A stretch of 64,000 nt of DNA, from the NCBI RefSeq assembly GCF_900168045.1, contig NZ_FUYY01000002.1:248001-312000 (forward strand), given 5' to 3'. The notes beneath the pieces are model-generated. The model saw only the letters and a list, made by a program, of their open reading frames with translations. It was not told where the DNA came from and did no database searches. This document shows positions 16,769 through 25,429 of this stretch, in pieces. Numbering within the stretch: position 1 is the stretch's first letter; each line of letters begins with the position of its first letter. The stretch comes from Salegentibacter holothuriorum. Lineage in GTDB: Bacteria; Bacteroidota; Bacteroidia; Flavobacteriales; Flavobacteriaceae. The translations under genes were made by a program, and so were the position numbers.

Positions 16769-17932
16769 TTATTTGCGACTTATTAAAACAGAAACTGCGT
16801 TTCCTCCAAAACCAACTGCATTCACTAGAATATTTTCCAACCTGGCAGGTGAGTTGCTAATTACTGAAAAAGGAACTTCAATAAACTCCTGATACTCCAA
16901 CATTAAAACGGCCAATTCTATATTTAATACTCCAGAGGCTGCAAAGGTATGCCCCAATTTCCATTTGTTACTGGTCATTGCAGGGGTGTTTTCTCCAAAA
17001 AGTGCTTTTATAGCGTTTACTTCTGAAAGATCTCCCTTTAAAGTTCCCGGTGCGTGCATTACTACCGCATCAATTTCTGAAAGGTCTTTCTTCCCAATGG
17101 CCATTTTCATCGCTTTCTGCAAAGATTCTCCATTTGCTGAAATAGAAACACTGTGTTTTAAAGTTTCAGTGGCATAGCCAATTCCTGTAATTTTAGCAAT
17201 TGTCTTTTCTGAATCTTCTTTTTGAAGCGCCAATATTCCCGAAGCTTCTCCCAAGATCATAGAATTTCTCTTTTTATCCATATCTAAAGCACGGCAGGGA
17301 AAATCAAGATCTTCTGAAGCGTAGATCTTCATCGCTTTCATCTGCGCGATTGTAAATGGGGTTAATGCGGCTTCACTACCACCGGCAAGAAACTTATCGG
17401 CGAAACCGGCCTGCATCCAGGCGATGGCATTTACTACAGCATGTAACCCGGTTGAGCAGGTAACACTATGCGAAAACGCCGGCCCCTCTGCTTGAAGATC
17501 TTGTGACACCCAGGAAGAAATATTTCCTAAAGTAGTAGAAGGTGAAGCTTGTGTAGCAGCTTTTCCCGTTTCCACAAATTCTCTGTGGTATTTTTCAAAT
17601 AATCCGGTAGCACCGCGTGAACTGCCAATATTAATACCTATATCCTTATCTTCTTCCCAACCCGCTTCTTTAATGGCCTTTCTGGCCGAATAAATAGCAT
17701 ATAAAACCGAATCATCCAGTTTTTTATAATTAAGGTTATAGTTACGAAGCGATTTTATAGCCTCCCGCACTTCTGTTGGCAAAAAAGCCGCAAAAGCTTC
17801 GGTTTTCTCAAACTGATGTTTGGTGATAAAATGTTTCGGTTTTTTATAGTTTTCCCATACCTCTAACCTGGATTGACCCAGAGCAGAAACTGAACCTAAT
17901 GAAGATATATATACCGGTGATTTCAAAAGCAA
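16769..17932 (-). CDS. Beta-ketoacyl synthase (KAS I/II type) in the biotin cluster
   Basis: 387 residues with the thiolase fold. The catalytic triad looks intact: Cys159 (SVTCSTGLHA), His293 (VVMHAPGT) and His328 (KLGHTFAASG), a C-H-H set as in FabB/FabF rather than the C-H-N of FabH. It would condense malonyl units onto an acyl carrier chain. Its place between bioA and bioB suggests a dedicated role in building the pimeloyl chain of biotin. That is inference: no bioC, bioH, bioG or bioZ is recognisable in the window. About 10-25 residues shorter than FabF. Confidence 0.88.
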   Translation of the reverse strand: MLLKSPVYISSLGSVSALGQSRLEVWENYKKPKHFITKHQFEKTEAFAAFLPTEVREAIKSLRNYNLNYKKLDDSVLYAIYSARKAIKEAGWEEDKDIGINIGSSRGATGLFEKYHREFVETGKAATQASPSTTLGNISSWVSQDLQAEGPAFSHSVTCSTGLHAVVNAIAWMQAGFADKFLAGGSEAALTPFTIAQMKAMKIYASEDLDFPCRALDMDKKRNSMILGEASGILALQKEDSEKTIAKITGIGYATETLKHSVSISANGESLQKAMKMAIGKKDLSEIDAVVMHAPGTLKGDLSEVNAIKALFGENTPAMTSNKWKLGHTFAASGVLNIELAVLMLEYQEFIEVPFSVISNSPARLENILVNAVGFGGNAVSVLISRK

Positions 17933-18038
17933 TTAATTTTTCAGCAAAAATACAGTCTGTAGCACCAACCACTAAATATTTAGCTTAAAAATATTGATTC
18001 AAGCCAAACAAGATTTTAAGGATATTTTGAAACTAATT

Positions 18039-19304
18039 CTAGATTTTATTCAGTAGTTCTTCTATAACACTATATATCTTATCCAACTCAATTTGTGAAA
18101 TAGTAAAAGGTGCTAAAATATAAATAGTGTTTCCAAGCGGTCTTAGAAACACGCCATTATCCATAAAATGTTTAAAAAGTTGATTTCTAAGATTACCGTA
18201 GCGTTCCATTTTTACGTTTAAATCAAAAGCATAGATCACACCTAACTGTCTACGATTGGTGACTTTTGAATGATCTTTTATTCTTTCATCAAAAGCCTGA
18301 TGGGATTTAATAACCGATTTGATTTGTTGTTGAATTTCTTCGGAAACCAATAATTCTATTCCGGCGATGGCTGCAGTACATGCCGGCGGATTTGCAGAAT
18401 ACGTATGCCCGTGAAATAAGCCTTTTGAAATGTCATTATCATAAAAAGCATCATAGACTTTTTGCGAACAGGTAGTTAATCCCATTGGCAGCAAGCCTGC
18501 AGTTAGTGCTTTAGACAGGCACATCACATCTGGTTTGTTTTTAAGATAATCTGAAGCAAAATATTTACCGGTTTTTCCGAAACCCGTCATTACTTCATCG
18601 GCCACACAAACAATGTCATTGTCTTTACAGATTTTCAGGATTTCATCTAATCCTGCAGCATTGTGCATTTTCATTGCCGCAGCACCCTGTACCAGAGGTT
18701 CGTAAATAAATCCGGCAATATTATTTACTGAGATCAGTTTTTTGAGTTGCGAAATAACCTCTGCATTATTTTCTCCTAGCGGAACCGGGATTCGTAGAAC
18801 CTCAATAAAATGATCTTTAAAAGCACCGTTATAAACTGAAAGCCCGGAAACCGACATAGCGCCAAAAGTATCGCCGTGAAAACCTTCTTCAAAAGCCAGC
18901 ATTATATTGCGATTATTGCCCTGGTTATGATGATACTGCAAAGCCATTTTAATCCCAATCTCGGTAGCCGTAGAACCATTATCGTTAAAAAACAGTTTCT
19001 GCTGATTTTCCGGTAAAATCTTTATCAGTTGTTCAGAAAGTTTTACCGCCGGTTCGTGGGTGAATCCGCTAAACACCACCTGATCCAGGTTTTGCATCTG
19101 GGCTGCAACTTTGCCGGTAATATATTCATTACAATGCCCATACATAGCAGTATACCAGGATGCGATCCCGTCTATATATTCTTTGCCATCTTCGCCGTAA
19201 AGAATACTTCCTTTCGCTTTTACGATAGGCAAAGCTTCCGGGCTAATTTTATGTTGGGTTAAAGGGTGCCAAAGGTGTTTTTGATCTCGGGTAACTAAAT
19301 TCAT
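18039..19304 (-). CDS. bioA: Adenosylmethionine-8-amino-7-oxononanoate aminotransferase
   Basis: 421 residues, a class III PLP aminotransferase. It begins LVTRDQKHLWHPLTQHKISP, typical of BioA, with YGEDGKEYIDGIASWY, GSTATEIGIKMALQY and the PLP lysine Lys265 in CLSKALTAGLLPMG. It converts KAPA to DAPA with S-adenosylmethionine as amino donor. Length is normal. It follows bioD, from which it is separated by a palindrome and a dispersed repeat (19342-19483), so it may have its own promoter. Confidence 0.95.
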   Translation of the reverse strand: MNLVTRDQKHLWHPLTQHKISPEALPIVKAKGSILYGEDGKEYIDGIASWYTAMYGHCNEYITGKVAAQMQNLDQVVFSGFTHEPAVKLSEQLIKILPENQQKLFFNDNGSTATEIGIKMALQYHHNQGNNRNIMLAFEEGFHGDTFGAMSVSGLSVYNGAFKDHFIEVLRIPVPLGENNAEVISQLKKLISVNNIAGFIYEPLVQGAAAMKMHNAAGLDEILKICKDNDIVCVADEVMTGFGKTGKYFASDYLKNKPDVMCLSKALTAGLLPMGLTTCSQKVYDAFYDNDISKGLFHGHTYSANPPACTAAIAGIELLVSEEIQQQIKSVIKSHQAFDERIKDHSKVTNRRQLGVIYAFDLNVKMERYGNLRNQLFKHFMDNGVFLRPLGNTIYILAPFTISQIELDKIYSVIEELLNKI

Positions 19305-19341
19305 TATTTTTTAATATGAGGAGGTTCTTACTAAAATTCAA

Positions 19342-19434
19342 ATGTCATTGCGATCCCGATTTTATCGGGAGAAGCAATCTGCAAAGATCTATAATTCGAT
19401 GAAGAGATTACTTCACTCCGTTCGTAATGACGTT
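19342..19434. repeat. Dispersed repeat A, copy 1
   Basis: TGTCATTGCGA, a hairpin CCCGAT-TTT-ATCGGG, GAAGCAATCT, a variable middle, then GATTACTTCACTCCGTTCG and TAATGACGTTC. The outer ends are inverted (GTCATT/AATGAC). It matches the copy at 46471-46552 closely over both ends. Confidence 0.85.
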
Positions 19435-19450
19435 CATATTCTAAACTTTC

Positions 19451-19483
19451 AAACCTCACAGGTTTTAGAAACCTGTGAGGTTT
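19451..19483. repeat. Palindromic repeat C, copy 1 (possible bioD terminator)
   Basis: A 15 bp perfect stem, AAACCTCACAGGTTT (19451-19465) with AAACCTGTGAGGTTT (19469-19483), and a 3-base loop lies 4 bases past the bioD stop. Related palindromes occur at 28581-28613 and 32063-32095. It could terminate bioD transcription, although only three T follow on the minus strand. Confidence 0.75.
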
Positions 19484-19486
19484 AAT

Positions 19487-20104
19487 TTATTTCAATTTCT
19501 CTTTAAATAGGTCAGCGTATTCTTTGATTACATTTTGATCAAAATAAGGCTCCTTTTCTATTCTGCCAAGCACGCTTACACCGCTCATTTTTTTAATAAT
19601 AGATTCGGTAGATTTATTTTCTTCCCCGGAAAAAATTATTCCGAAGCAATTCAAGCCGCGGGATTTTAAAGCTTCAAGCGTGAGCAAAGTGTGATTAATG
19701 CTCCCTAAATAATGGCGGGAAACCAAAATAATTCGATCTTCCAGCTGCATTAAATCGGCTATAGTTTCTTTATCGCTAATGGGAACTAATAAACCACCGG
19801 CACCTTCAATAACAAGATTAGCCTTTGCCTCCGGTCTTTTTATCTCTTTTGAAGTGATCTTTACTTCATCAATTTCAGCCGCAGCGTGGGGACTCATTGG
19901 TGTTTTTAACGCAAAGCTATTTTTATGAAAAACAGTTTTATCGTTAGAAACTAATCTTTCCACTTTATGGCTATCAGAATTATCAAGATCTCCAGCCTGG
20001 ATAGGTTTCCAATAATCTGCTTGTAAGGCTTCAGTTAAGATTGCCGAAGCTATTGTTTTTCCAACTTCGGTACCTATTCCGGTAACAAAATAAGTTTGTT
20101 TCAT
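19487..20104 (-). CDS. bioD: Dethiobiotin synthetase
   Basis: 205 residues with the P-loop GIGTEVGKT (9-17), followed by YWKPIQAGDLDNSDS, and LVIEGAGGLLVPISD in the middle, all hallmarks of BioD. It closes the ureido ring of DAPA with CO2 and ATP to give dethiobiotin. Length is close to the 210-230 usual for the family. It lies between the DUF2007 protein (233 bp, with a repeat in the gap) and bioA. Confidence 0.95.
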   Translation of the reverse strand: MKQTYFVTGIGTEVGKTIASAILTEALQADYWKPIQAGDLDNSDSHKVERLVSNDKTVFHKNSFALKTPMSPHAAAEIDEVKITSKEIKRPEAKANLVIEGAGGLLVPISDKETIADLMQLEDRIILVSRHYLGSINHTLLTLEALKSRGLNCFGIIFSGEENKSTESIIKKMSGVSVLGRIEKEPYFDQNVIKEYADLFKEKLK

Positions 20105-20187
20105 TTATTTATAAATTCAATTCCAAAAGAAGGAATTCATTTTTAATTTATTGTATATCGGTAAAAAGTCATAATTTAAAATTTAGA

Positions 20188-20270
20188 TGTCATCCTGAAC
20201 TTGTTTCAGGATCTAAGTTGAGTGTATCGTACTGCTCATGTTAGATGCTGAAATAAATTCAGCATGACGC
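20188..20270. repeat. Dispersed repeat B, full copy
   Basis: TGTCATCCTGAAC-TTG-TTTCAGGATCTAAGTTGAG, then TTAGATGCTGAAATAAATTC and AGCATGACG. Both halves contain a small palindrome (CCTGAAAC-type and GCTGAAATAAATTCAGC), and the outer ends are inverted (GTCAT/ATGAC). Half of this element recurs inverted at 6725-6764. It occupies the spacer between bioD and the DUF2007 gene. Confidence 0.7.
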
Positions 20271-20336
20271 TTTATTCATGATTTTGACCTTATTGAGTAA
20301 GAACGGACGTACTTTTAATTTATAATCAATTTTATA

Positions 20337-20780
20337 CTATAAGCCAACCTTGCGTCCAGTATCTTGGCGGTTTAAGCTAAATTTCTCTTCACAATTTTCG
20401 CAATGATAATCGTATTTATAGTGAATTGGCAGCGCGAAGGTGAGAAATGAAAATAAAAAAGCAAAGAAAGAACGCACATCTTTAATATGCGTATAAACCT
20501 TTACACGAGTACTCTCACAATTAGGACAAACTACTCTTTCCCCTTCGTCATCCAGGGAATAATTATGAATCTCATTTAAAATTGCCCGCGCCCGCTCCTC
20601 ATCTTCAGTGTAAACGTTTAATTTTATACCGCCAATTGCCTGGCTCACCAGAGGATCTGTATCAATAAGCACCTGATCTGCAAGAAATACCTCTATGCCT
20701 TCAGATTGTAATTTCCCTTTTACAATTTGTGCTTCAGAAGAATACTGAAACCTGGCAATGTTTACAAAAGTGTTTTTCAT
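20337..20780 (-). CDS. DUF2007 protein with C-terminal zinc ribbon
   Basis: 147 residues. The N-terminal half (about 5-70: RFQYSSEAQIVKGKLQSEGI, then EERARAILNEI) matches DUF2007. The C-terminal part has two CxxC pairs (VVCPNCES and HCENCEEKF) separated by a hydrophobic stretch (FFAFLFSFLTFALPIHY), so a zinc ribbon interrupted by a membrane-touching hairpin is possible. Its start overlaps the end of bioF by 4 bases, which indicates coupling. Function unknown; the family is often called putative signal-transducing without evidence. Confidence 0.8.
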   Translation of the reverse strand: MKNTFVNIARFQYSSEAQIVKGKLQSEGIEVFLADQVLIDTDPLVSQAIGGIKLNVYTEDEERARAILNEIHNYSLDDEGERVVCPNCESTRVKVYTHIKDVRSFFAFLFSFLTFALPIHYKYDYHCENCEEKFSLNRQDTGRKVGL

Positions 20781-21925
20781 ACCAGTAATTTACTTAGTAT
20801 TTTTAAAACCTTAGTAATTTCTTCTTCTGAATTAAAAGCATGCAGGCAAAACCTTAACCTTTCCTTCCCTTGGGGCACGGTGGGAGAAAGTATGGGTTTC
20901 ACCTCAAAACCTTCTTTCTCTAAACTTTCTGCTATACTTCTCACCTGCTCAACCCCAGAAATAATACAGCTTTGAATGGGAGTATCGCTTTCCAGAAAAT
21001 TTGCTGTTAAACCATTTTGTAGTATCTGGTTTTTAAAAAATTGAATATTACTTTTTAAATGCTGAATTTGTGAAATTCCATTATCAAACTCCAGGTAAAC
21101 CGCTAAAATAGTAGCGACAGAATGCGGGGGTAAAGCGGTGGTATAAATAAAACTTCTTGAAAAATTAAGCAGGTAATCTTTTAAGCTTTGGCTCCCTAAG
21201 ATTACTGCACCATGGCATCCGGGAGCTTTTCCAAAAGTATTAAGTCGTGCAAAAACTTTATCATGAATTCCCAGCTCCTGAACTAAACCCTCTCCTTTTT
21301 CGCCAAAAATACCAGTGGCATGGGCTTCATCTACAACTAAAAAAGCGTCAAATTCTTCTGCAATTTTAACCAGTTTCTTAAGAGGGGCAATATCTCCATC
21401 CATTGAAAAAACAGATTCGGTAACGATATAAAGCACCGAGTTTTCTTTCTTTTCAATTTTTGAAAGCTGAGTTCGAAGATTTTCGGAGTTATTATGATTG
21501 AATTTATAAGCTTTGGCGTGGCTAATCGTAATACCGTCTCTTATGGAGGCGTGTGCAAGTTCGTCATAAAAAATATAATCGCCTCTTTGTGGAACCGAAG
21601 CAAAAAAACCAATATTAGCATCGTAACCCGAATTGAAAATTAAGGCAGCTTCAGTTTGGTGAAATTCTGCGAGGTAATTTTCGGTTAAATCATATAAAAT
21701 GTGATTTCCGGAAAGCAACCTGGAACCCGTAGCTCCATTTTGCAAGAGCTTATTTTCTTTTAAAATTTGATGTGCCTTTTTATAGATTTTTTCCGAAGAA
21801 GCCAGGCCGAGATAATCGTTAGAAGAAAAATCTATCTCTCCTGGGCAAAATAATAATTTCCTAAAAGAATTATCATTTTTCCTCTTCTGAAGTCTTTTCT
21901 CTAATTTTAAGGGCAGCTTTTCCAT
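20777..21925 (-). CDS. bioF: 8-amino-7-oxononanoate synthase (BioF-type alpha-oxoamine synthase)
   Basis: 382 residues from the ATG at 21925 (MEKLPLKLEKRLQKRKND). Eleven more codons are open upstream, but they abut the divergent MgtC gene and contain the TACTTTTG promoter box, so 21925 is preferred. Fold-type I PLP motifs are DFSSNDYLGLA, NGATGSRLLSGNH, VVDEAHATGIFGEKG and the PLP lysine in TFGKAPGCHGA. It joins pimeloyl-ACP/CoA with alanine to give KAPA, the first committed step after pimelate. The cluster context supports BioF over related synthases. First gene of the biotin run. Confidence 0.92.
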   Translation of the reverse strand: MEKLPLKLEKRLQKRKNDNSFRKLLFCPGEIDFSSNDYLGLASSEKIYKKAHQILKENKLLQNGATGSRLLSGNHILYDLTENYLAEFHQTEAALIFNSGYDANIGFFASVPQRGDYIFYDELAHASIRDGITISHAKAYKFNHNNSENLRTQLSKIEKKENSVLYIVTESVFSMDGDIAPLKKLVKIAEEFDAFLVVDEAHATGIFGEKGEGLVQELGIHDKVFARLNTFGKAPGCHGAVILGSQSLKDYLLNFSRSFIYTTALPPHSVATILAVYLEFDNGISQIQHLKSNIQFFKNQILQNGLTANFLESDTPIQSCIISGVEQVRSIAESLEKEGFEVKPILSPTVPQGKERLRFCLHAFNSEEEITKVLKILSKLLV

Positions 21926-21929
21926 TTTA

Positions 21930-21937
21930 CAAAAGTA
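21930..21937 (-). promoter_or_regulatory. -7 box just upstream of bioF (possible leaderless start)
   Basis: On the minus strand TACTTTTG (21937 to 21930) fits TANNTTTG and ends only four bases before the ATG at 21925-21923. A transcript from it would have almost no leader. No good -33 TTTG is seen at the expected distance, so the call is modest. Confidence 0.45.
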
Positions 21938-21958
21938 AGCATTCATCAAAATAATCAT

Positions 21959-22405
21959 ATGGATTGGACATTATTTGCCTTAAGAGTTGGCCTCGCCACT
22001 ACCGCCGGTTTAATTATAGGCCTGGAAAGAGAAATTCACGGAAAGGAGGCAGGCCTTAAAACAAATGCCCTGGTTTCCCTTGGAGCCGCAATCTTTGTTC
22101 TTATGTCATTAGAATTTGAAGGTGATAAATACGTAGATATTACCCGTGTTCTGGGTCAGATCGTGGTTGGAATTGGATTTATTGGAGCAGGAACCATACT
22201 GGAAAAAGAAAGAAAAGTAAAGGGACTTACTACAGCGGCTACGGTATGGTGCAGTGCAGGAACAGGTTGCCTGGCGGGATTTGGAATGTATACAGAATTA
22301 GCAATAGTGAGCGGGATCATCCTTACTATAAACCTTGTTTTCGGTTATATAGAGCACAAAATGAAGAAAAAGGCAGAAAAGGAGGATGAAGAAAGTTTAG
22401 ATTAG
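21959..22405 (+). CDS. MgtC/SapB family membrane protein
   Basis: 148 residues. The N-terminal membrane domain matches MgtC/SapB: GLATTAGLIIGLEREIHGKE, KTNALVSLGAAIFVL, GIGFIGAGTI and TTAATVWCSAGTGCLAG. It has four to five helices and a Lys/Glu-rich C-terminus, without the ACT-like cytosolic domain of the longer Salmonella MgtC. MgtC proteins help adaptation to low magnesium and can restrain the F-ATP synthase; some relatives are simply membrane proteins of unknown role. It starts one base after the longest possible bioF frame, divergent, and is convergent with the mrp operon. Confidence 0.9.
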   Translation: MDWTLFALRVGLATTAGLIIGLEREIHGKEAGLKTNALVSLGAAIFVLMSLEFEGDKYVDITRVLGQIVVGIGFIGAGTILEKERKVKGLTTAATVWCSAGTGCLAGFGMYTELAIVSGIILTINLVFGYIEHKMKKKAEKEDEESLD

Positions 22406-22406
22406 A

Positions 22407-22811
22407 CTATTTGTCATTCATTTTTGAATGATCAACGTTATTCTCAGGAGTATCATCGATTTCACTCTTTAATATATAAGAGTTTTTCTGGTATTTCCCG
22501 CGCAGATCATCCATTATAGAGCCTTTCCATAACTTAACACCCATAAAGTAAGATGCTCGTCCAATTAGATGCGCACTCACCGGTGCAGTTAAGAAAACAA
22601 AAAGTATAATTACTAAAGACCTTGAAGTAGTAGAGAGATCGTTAAAGAAAACAGCTGTTCCCACTAAAATTAAACCTACACCTAAAGTTGCTGCTTTAGT
22701 ATTAACTGAAATTCGCATATAGGTATCGGGCATTCTTACGAGACCGATTGCTGAAAGCAAAACGAACAGGGTTCCCAAAGTGACTAAGATTACAATTATT
22801 ACAGAACTCAT
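22407..22811 (-). CDS. mrpG: Mrp Na+/H+ antiporter subunit G
   Basis: 134 residues with three membrane helices at about 5-25, 40-58 and 65-85. The family signature VLLSAIGLVRMPDTYMRISV with KAATLGVGLI marks MrpG/MnhG/PhaG. The C-terminal tail is longer and more charged than in Bacillus MrpG. Last gene of the seven-gene operon; it overlaps mrpF by 4 bases and ends one base before the convergent mgtC-like gene. Confidence 0.93.
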   Translation of the reverse strand: MSSVIIVILVTLGTLFVLLSAIGLVRMPDTYMRISVNTKAATLGVGLILVGTAVFFNDLSTTSRSLVIILFVFLTAPVSAHLIGRASYFMGVKLWKGSIMDDLRGKYQKNSYILKSEIDDTPENNVDHSKMNDK

Positions 22812-23083
22812 TTTTTTCTATTTCGTTTTTCAAGGTAATAAGAAAAGGCCACGGTACTTAAAAAAGCAATTAAGGCAAGAATCATGGCAGTATCTAAAAA
22901 GGTAGATCTTCCATGTATAATACTATATACACCAATAATTCCAATCCCGGTAGTAATTAAAACATCCAGAGCAATAATCTTATCGGCGATACTTGGACCT
23001 TTTATAAATCGGTAAACTATAAGAAGTACCGAAAAGGCCAGTACTGGTAAAATTATATAATATAAATAATCGGTTAGTGTCAT
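22808..23083 (-). CDS. mrpF: Mrp Na+/H+ antiporter subunit F
   Basis: 91 residues with three helices. The conserved GPSIADKIIALDVLITTGIG segment identifies MrpF; the aspartate in that loop is conserved and important in the family. Overlaps mrpE and mrpG by 4 bases each, so translation is coupled. Confidence 0.93.
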   Translation of the reverse strand: MTLTDYLYYIILPVLAFSVLLIVYRFIKGPSIADKIIALDVLITTGIGIIGVYSIIHGRSTFLDTAMILALIAFLSTVAFSYYLEKRNRKK

Positions 23084-23556
23084 CTCAATATTTCCAAAAT
23101 ACGTTTTTCAAATCCATTTTTTATTCCCTCGATAAATTCTTCCCTATTGGTTATATACATACTATGCACATAAAGCACCTTCTTATCGTTAGAAACATCA
23201 AGGCTAAGGGTACCCGGGGTAAGCGAAATCATATTAGCAAGGAAGGTTATCCCAAGGTCACTTTGCACTGTAAGTGGTACTTTCACAATTCCAGGTTTCA
23301 TTCTAAAATTTGGGGTAATCACCTCATAAGCTACTTGCAAATTTGCTTTAAACAATTCCCAGAGGAAGTAGAAAAAGAAGGCAATTAGTTTAGGAAGTAG
23401 CGTAAAATATCGTGCATCGCTATTTCCACGTGTAATAACCCATAAAATAAAGAAATTCAGTATAAATCCAAACAAGTAATTTTGGAAACCAAAATCTCCT
23501 GTAAGGGCTACCCATACAAAGGTGAGTAATAAGTTAGATACAAACCTGCTCTTCAT
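23080..23556 (-). CDS. mrpE: Mrp Na+/H+ antiporter subunit E
   Basis: 158 residues. N-terminal helices (LLLTFVWVALTGDFGFQNYL) are followed by the MrpE core with GIVKVPLTVQSDLGITFLAN, then MISLTPGTLSLDVSNDKKVLYVHSM, a recognisable landmark for the subunit. It supports assembly of the complex in the inner membrane. Shares one base with the mrpD stop region and overlaps mrpF. Confidence 0.93.
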   Translation of the reverse strand: MKSRFVSNLLLTFVWVALTGDFGFQNYLFGFILNFFILWVITRGNSDARYFTLLPKLIAFFFYFLWELFKANLQVAYEVITPNFRMKPGIVKVPLTVQSDLGITFLANMISLTPGTLSLDVSNDKKVLYVHSMYITNREEFIEGIKNGFEKRILEILR

Positions 23557-25076
23557 TATTCGGATATTTGTGTGTTAAGTACCGCGTCTATATATTGTTG
23601 GTTATCCATTAATTCTGATGAAATTCTTGTTGCTAAAGTTTGAATATGCTCTGCTCCAAAACCTACATATAAAGTCACCAGGCTTAAGAAAACAATAGGT
23701 ACTATTATCTGAATCCTTTTTATATTTTTAATCTTATGGTAATACCTAAATTTAGGTCTAACCGGTATTTCTTGTGCATCTTTCCAGAAAACTTCGGCCC
23801 AAAGTTTTGCGATTACCACCAAGGTAATAAAACTTGCAAAGATAATGGCGGCCAAACTCCAATAACTTCCAGTATCAAAACTTGCAGTAATCAATGATAT
23901 TTTAGGCCAAAAACCTGATAATGGCGGGATCCCAACCAGGGAAAACAAAGGGATAAACATCAACAAACTCAATTTGGGATAATTGGCATAAAATCCACCC
24001 AAAGCACGCATACTATTAGAACCTTTTATGCGATAAATAAGTCCGCTAATCATAAATAAATTCGTCTTCACAAGGATATCGTGAACCAGGTAAAAAATTG
24101 CACCGGCAATGGCTACTTCTGTAAACATTCCTAAACCAATAATCATATAACCAATATGGCAAATGATCAAATATGAAAACACCTTCCTAATATTATTTTG
24201 AACCAAAGCTCCTACAGCACCACTAAAAAGGGTGAAAATAGCAAGCACCAATAGAATTTGATCCAGAAAAACATCTCCAACAAATATTAAGGTGAAGACC
24301 CTAATTAAGGCATATACTCCCACTTTAGTAAGCAAGCCTCCAAAGATAGCTGATACCGCCGAAGGTGGTGTATGATAGGAAGCCGGCAACCAAAAATACA
24401 GAGGAAAAACTGCCGATTTAATTCCGAAGCCAATTAAAAATAAAATAGCGGTAATCTCCACCAGGGCTCTATTTTCAACTGCTGCAACTTTATTGGCAAG
24501 ATCGGCCATATTGAGGCTTCCGGTTAAACCATATAGCACTGCAATTGCGGTTAAGAAGATTATAGAGGCGAGAAAATTAAGCGTAAAATACTTCACGGCT
24601 CCTTCTAACTGTGCTTTTTCGCCACCAATAGTTATTAATACGAAAGAACTAATAATAATAATTTCAAACCAAACATAAAGGTTAAAGATGTCACCGGTTA
24701 AAAAGGCTCCTGTAAGACCTAATAGTAAGAAGTGAAATATAGGAAAATACCCAAATCTTAACCGGTCACTAATCACAGAACCAGAAGAGAATATAGATAC
24801 TGCCAACCCGGCAATAGAGGTCAATAAGACCATAGTAATTGCAAAGGTATCGGCAATAAAAGTAATTCCAAAAGGTGCTTCCCAACCACCGGCCTGTATT
24901 GTTTGGGTTCCATTGTTCCAGATATAGGCAAAAACACCTATACTAACACCAAGGTGCACAATACTTCCAAGCATGCTAATTATTCGCTGCGCTCCAATTC
25001 TTTTCCAGAAAAACATCAGCAGGATAGCCAGTAGTAATTGCAGTAGTAAAGGATATAATATTAATTGTTGTGTCAT
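23556..25076 (-). CDS. mrpD: Mrp Na+/H+ antiporter subunit D
   Basis: 506 residues and about 14 helices, homologous to NuoM/NuoN-type subunits of respiratory complex I. Landmarks are [17 protein letters not shown] (helix with the conserved glutamate), [19 protein letters not shown] (lysine of the channel) and [19 protein letters not shown]. It belongs to the proton/sodium path. Length matches MrpD (about 490-500). It overlaps mrpC by 4 bases. Confidence 0.95.
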   Translation of the reverse strand: MTQQLILYPLLLQLLLAILLMFFWKRIGAQRIISMLGSIVHLGVSIGVFAYIWNNGTQTIQAGGWEAPFGITFIADTFAITMVLLTSIAGLAVSIFSSGSVISDRLRFGYFPIFHFLLLGLTGAFLTGDIFNLYVWFEIIIISSFVLITIGGEKAQLEGAVKYFTLNFLASIIFLTAIAVLYGLTGSLNMADLANKVAAVENRALVEITAILFLIGFGIKSAVFPLYFWLPASYHTPPSAVSAIFGGLLTKVGVYALIRVFTLIFVGDVFLDQILLVLAIFTLFSGAVGALVQNNIRKVFSYLIICHIGYMIIGLGMFTEVAIAGAIFYLVHDILVKTNLFMISGLIYRIKGSNSMRALGGFYANYPKLSLLMFIPLFSLVGIPPLSGFWPKISLITASFDTGSYWSLAAIIFASFITLVVIAKLWAEVFWKDAQEIPVRPKFRYYHKIKNIKRIQIIVPIVFLSLVTLYVGFGAEHIQTLATRISSELMDNQQYIDAVLNTQISE

Positions 25077-25426
25077 GAATCTTCGTCTGTTGCGTTCATT
25101 TCGTCCAGATCATCGGTTTTAACCACTTTGTGCGCTCTTTTTACAAGAATAATCGCAAAAGATTGTAAACCGAAACTAATTACGATAGCGGTTAATATTA
25201 ATGCCTGCGGAACAGGATCTGCGTAAGCCTCTAAAAATACTTTGGATTCTCCAGGAATAATTGGTGGTGCACCTTCGGTAATTCTTCCAAGCAGAAAAAT
25301 AAGTAGGTTTGCCCCATTTCCTAAAAGTATAATCCCAATTATGAGTTTCACTAAACTCCGGCGCAGCATCATATAAATACCCGCGGCGTACAGAATTCCA
25401 ATAATTATCGCTAAAAGAACTTCCAT
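25073..25426 (-). CDS. mrpC: Mrp Na+/H+ antiporter subunit C
   Basis: 117 residues with three helices, homologous to Nuo[21 protein letters not shown] and the following [18 protein letters not shown] are the typical MrpC/NuoK segments. It overlaps mrpD by 4 bases and begins 3 bases after mrpB. Confidence 0.94.
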   Translation of the reverse strand: MEVLLAIIIGILYAAGIYMMLRRSLVKLIIGIILLGNGANLLIFLLGRITEGAPPIIPGESKVFLEAYADPVPQALILTAIVISFGLQSFAIILVKRAHKVVKTDDLDEMNATDEDS

Positions 25427-25429
25427 AAA

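Noticed and set aside
21926-21958. Longer bioF start and a biotin-repressor operator
   Set aside because: The extra codons contain the promoter box and abut the divergent gene; no BirA-type inverted repeat could be recognised there.
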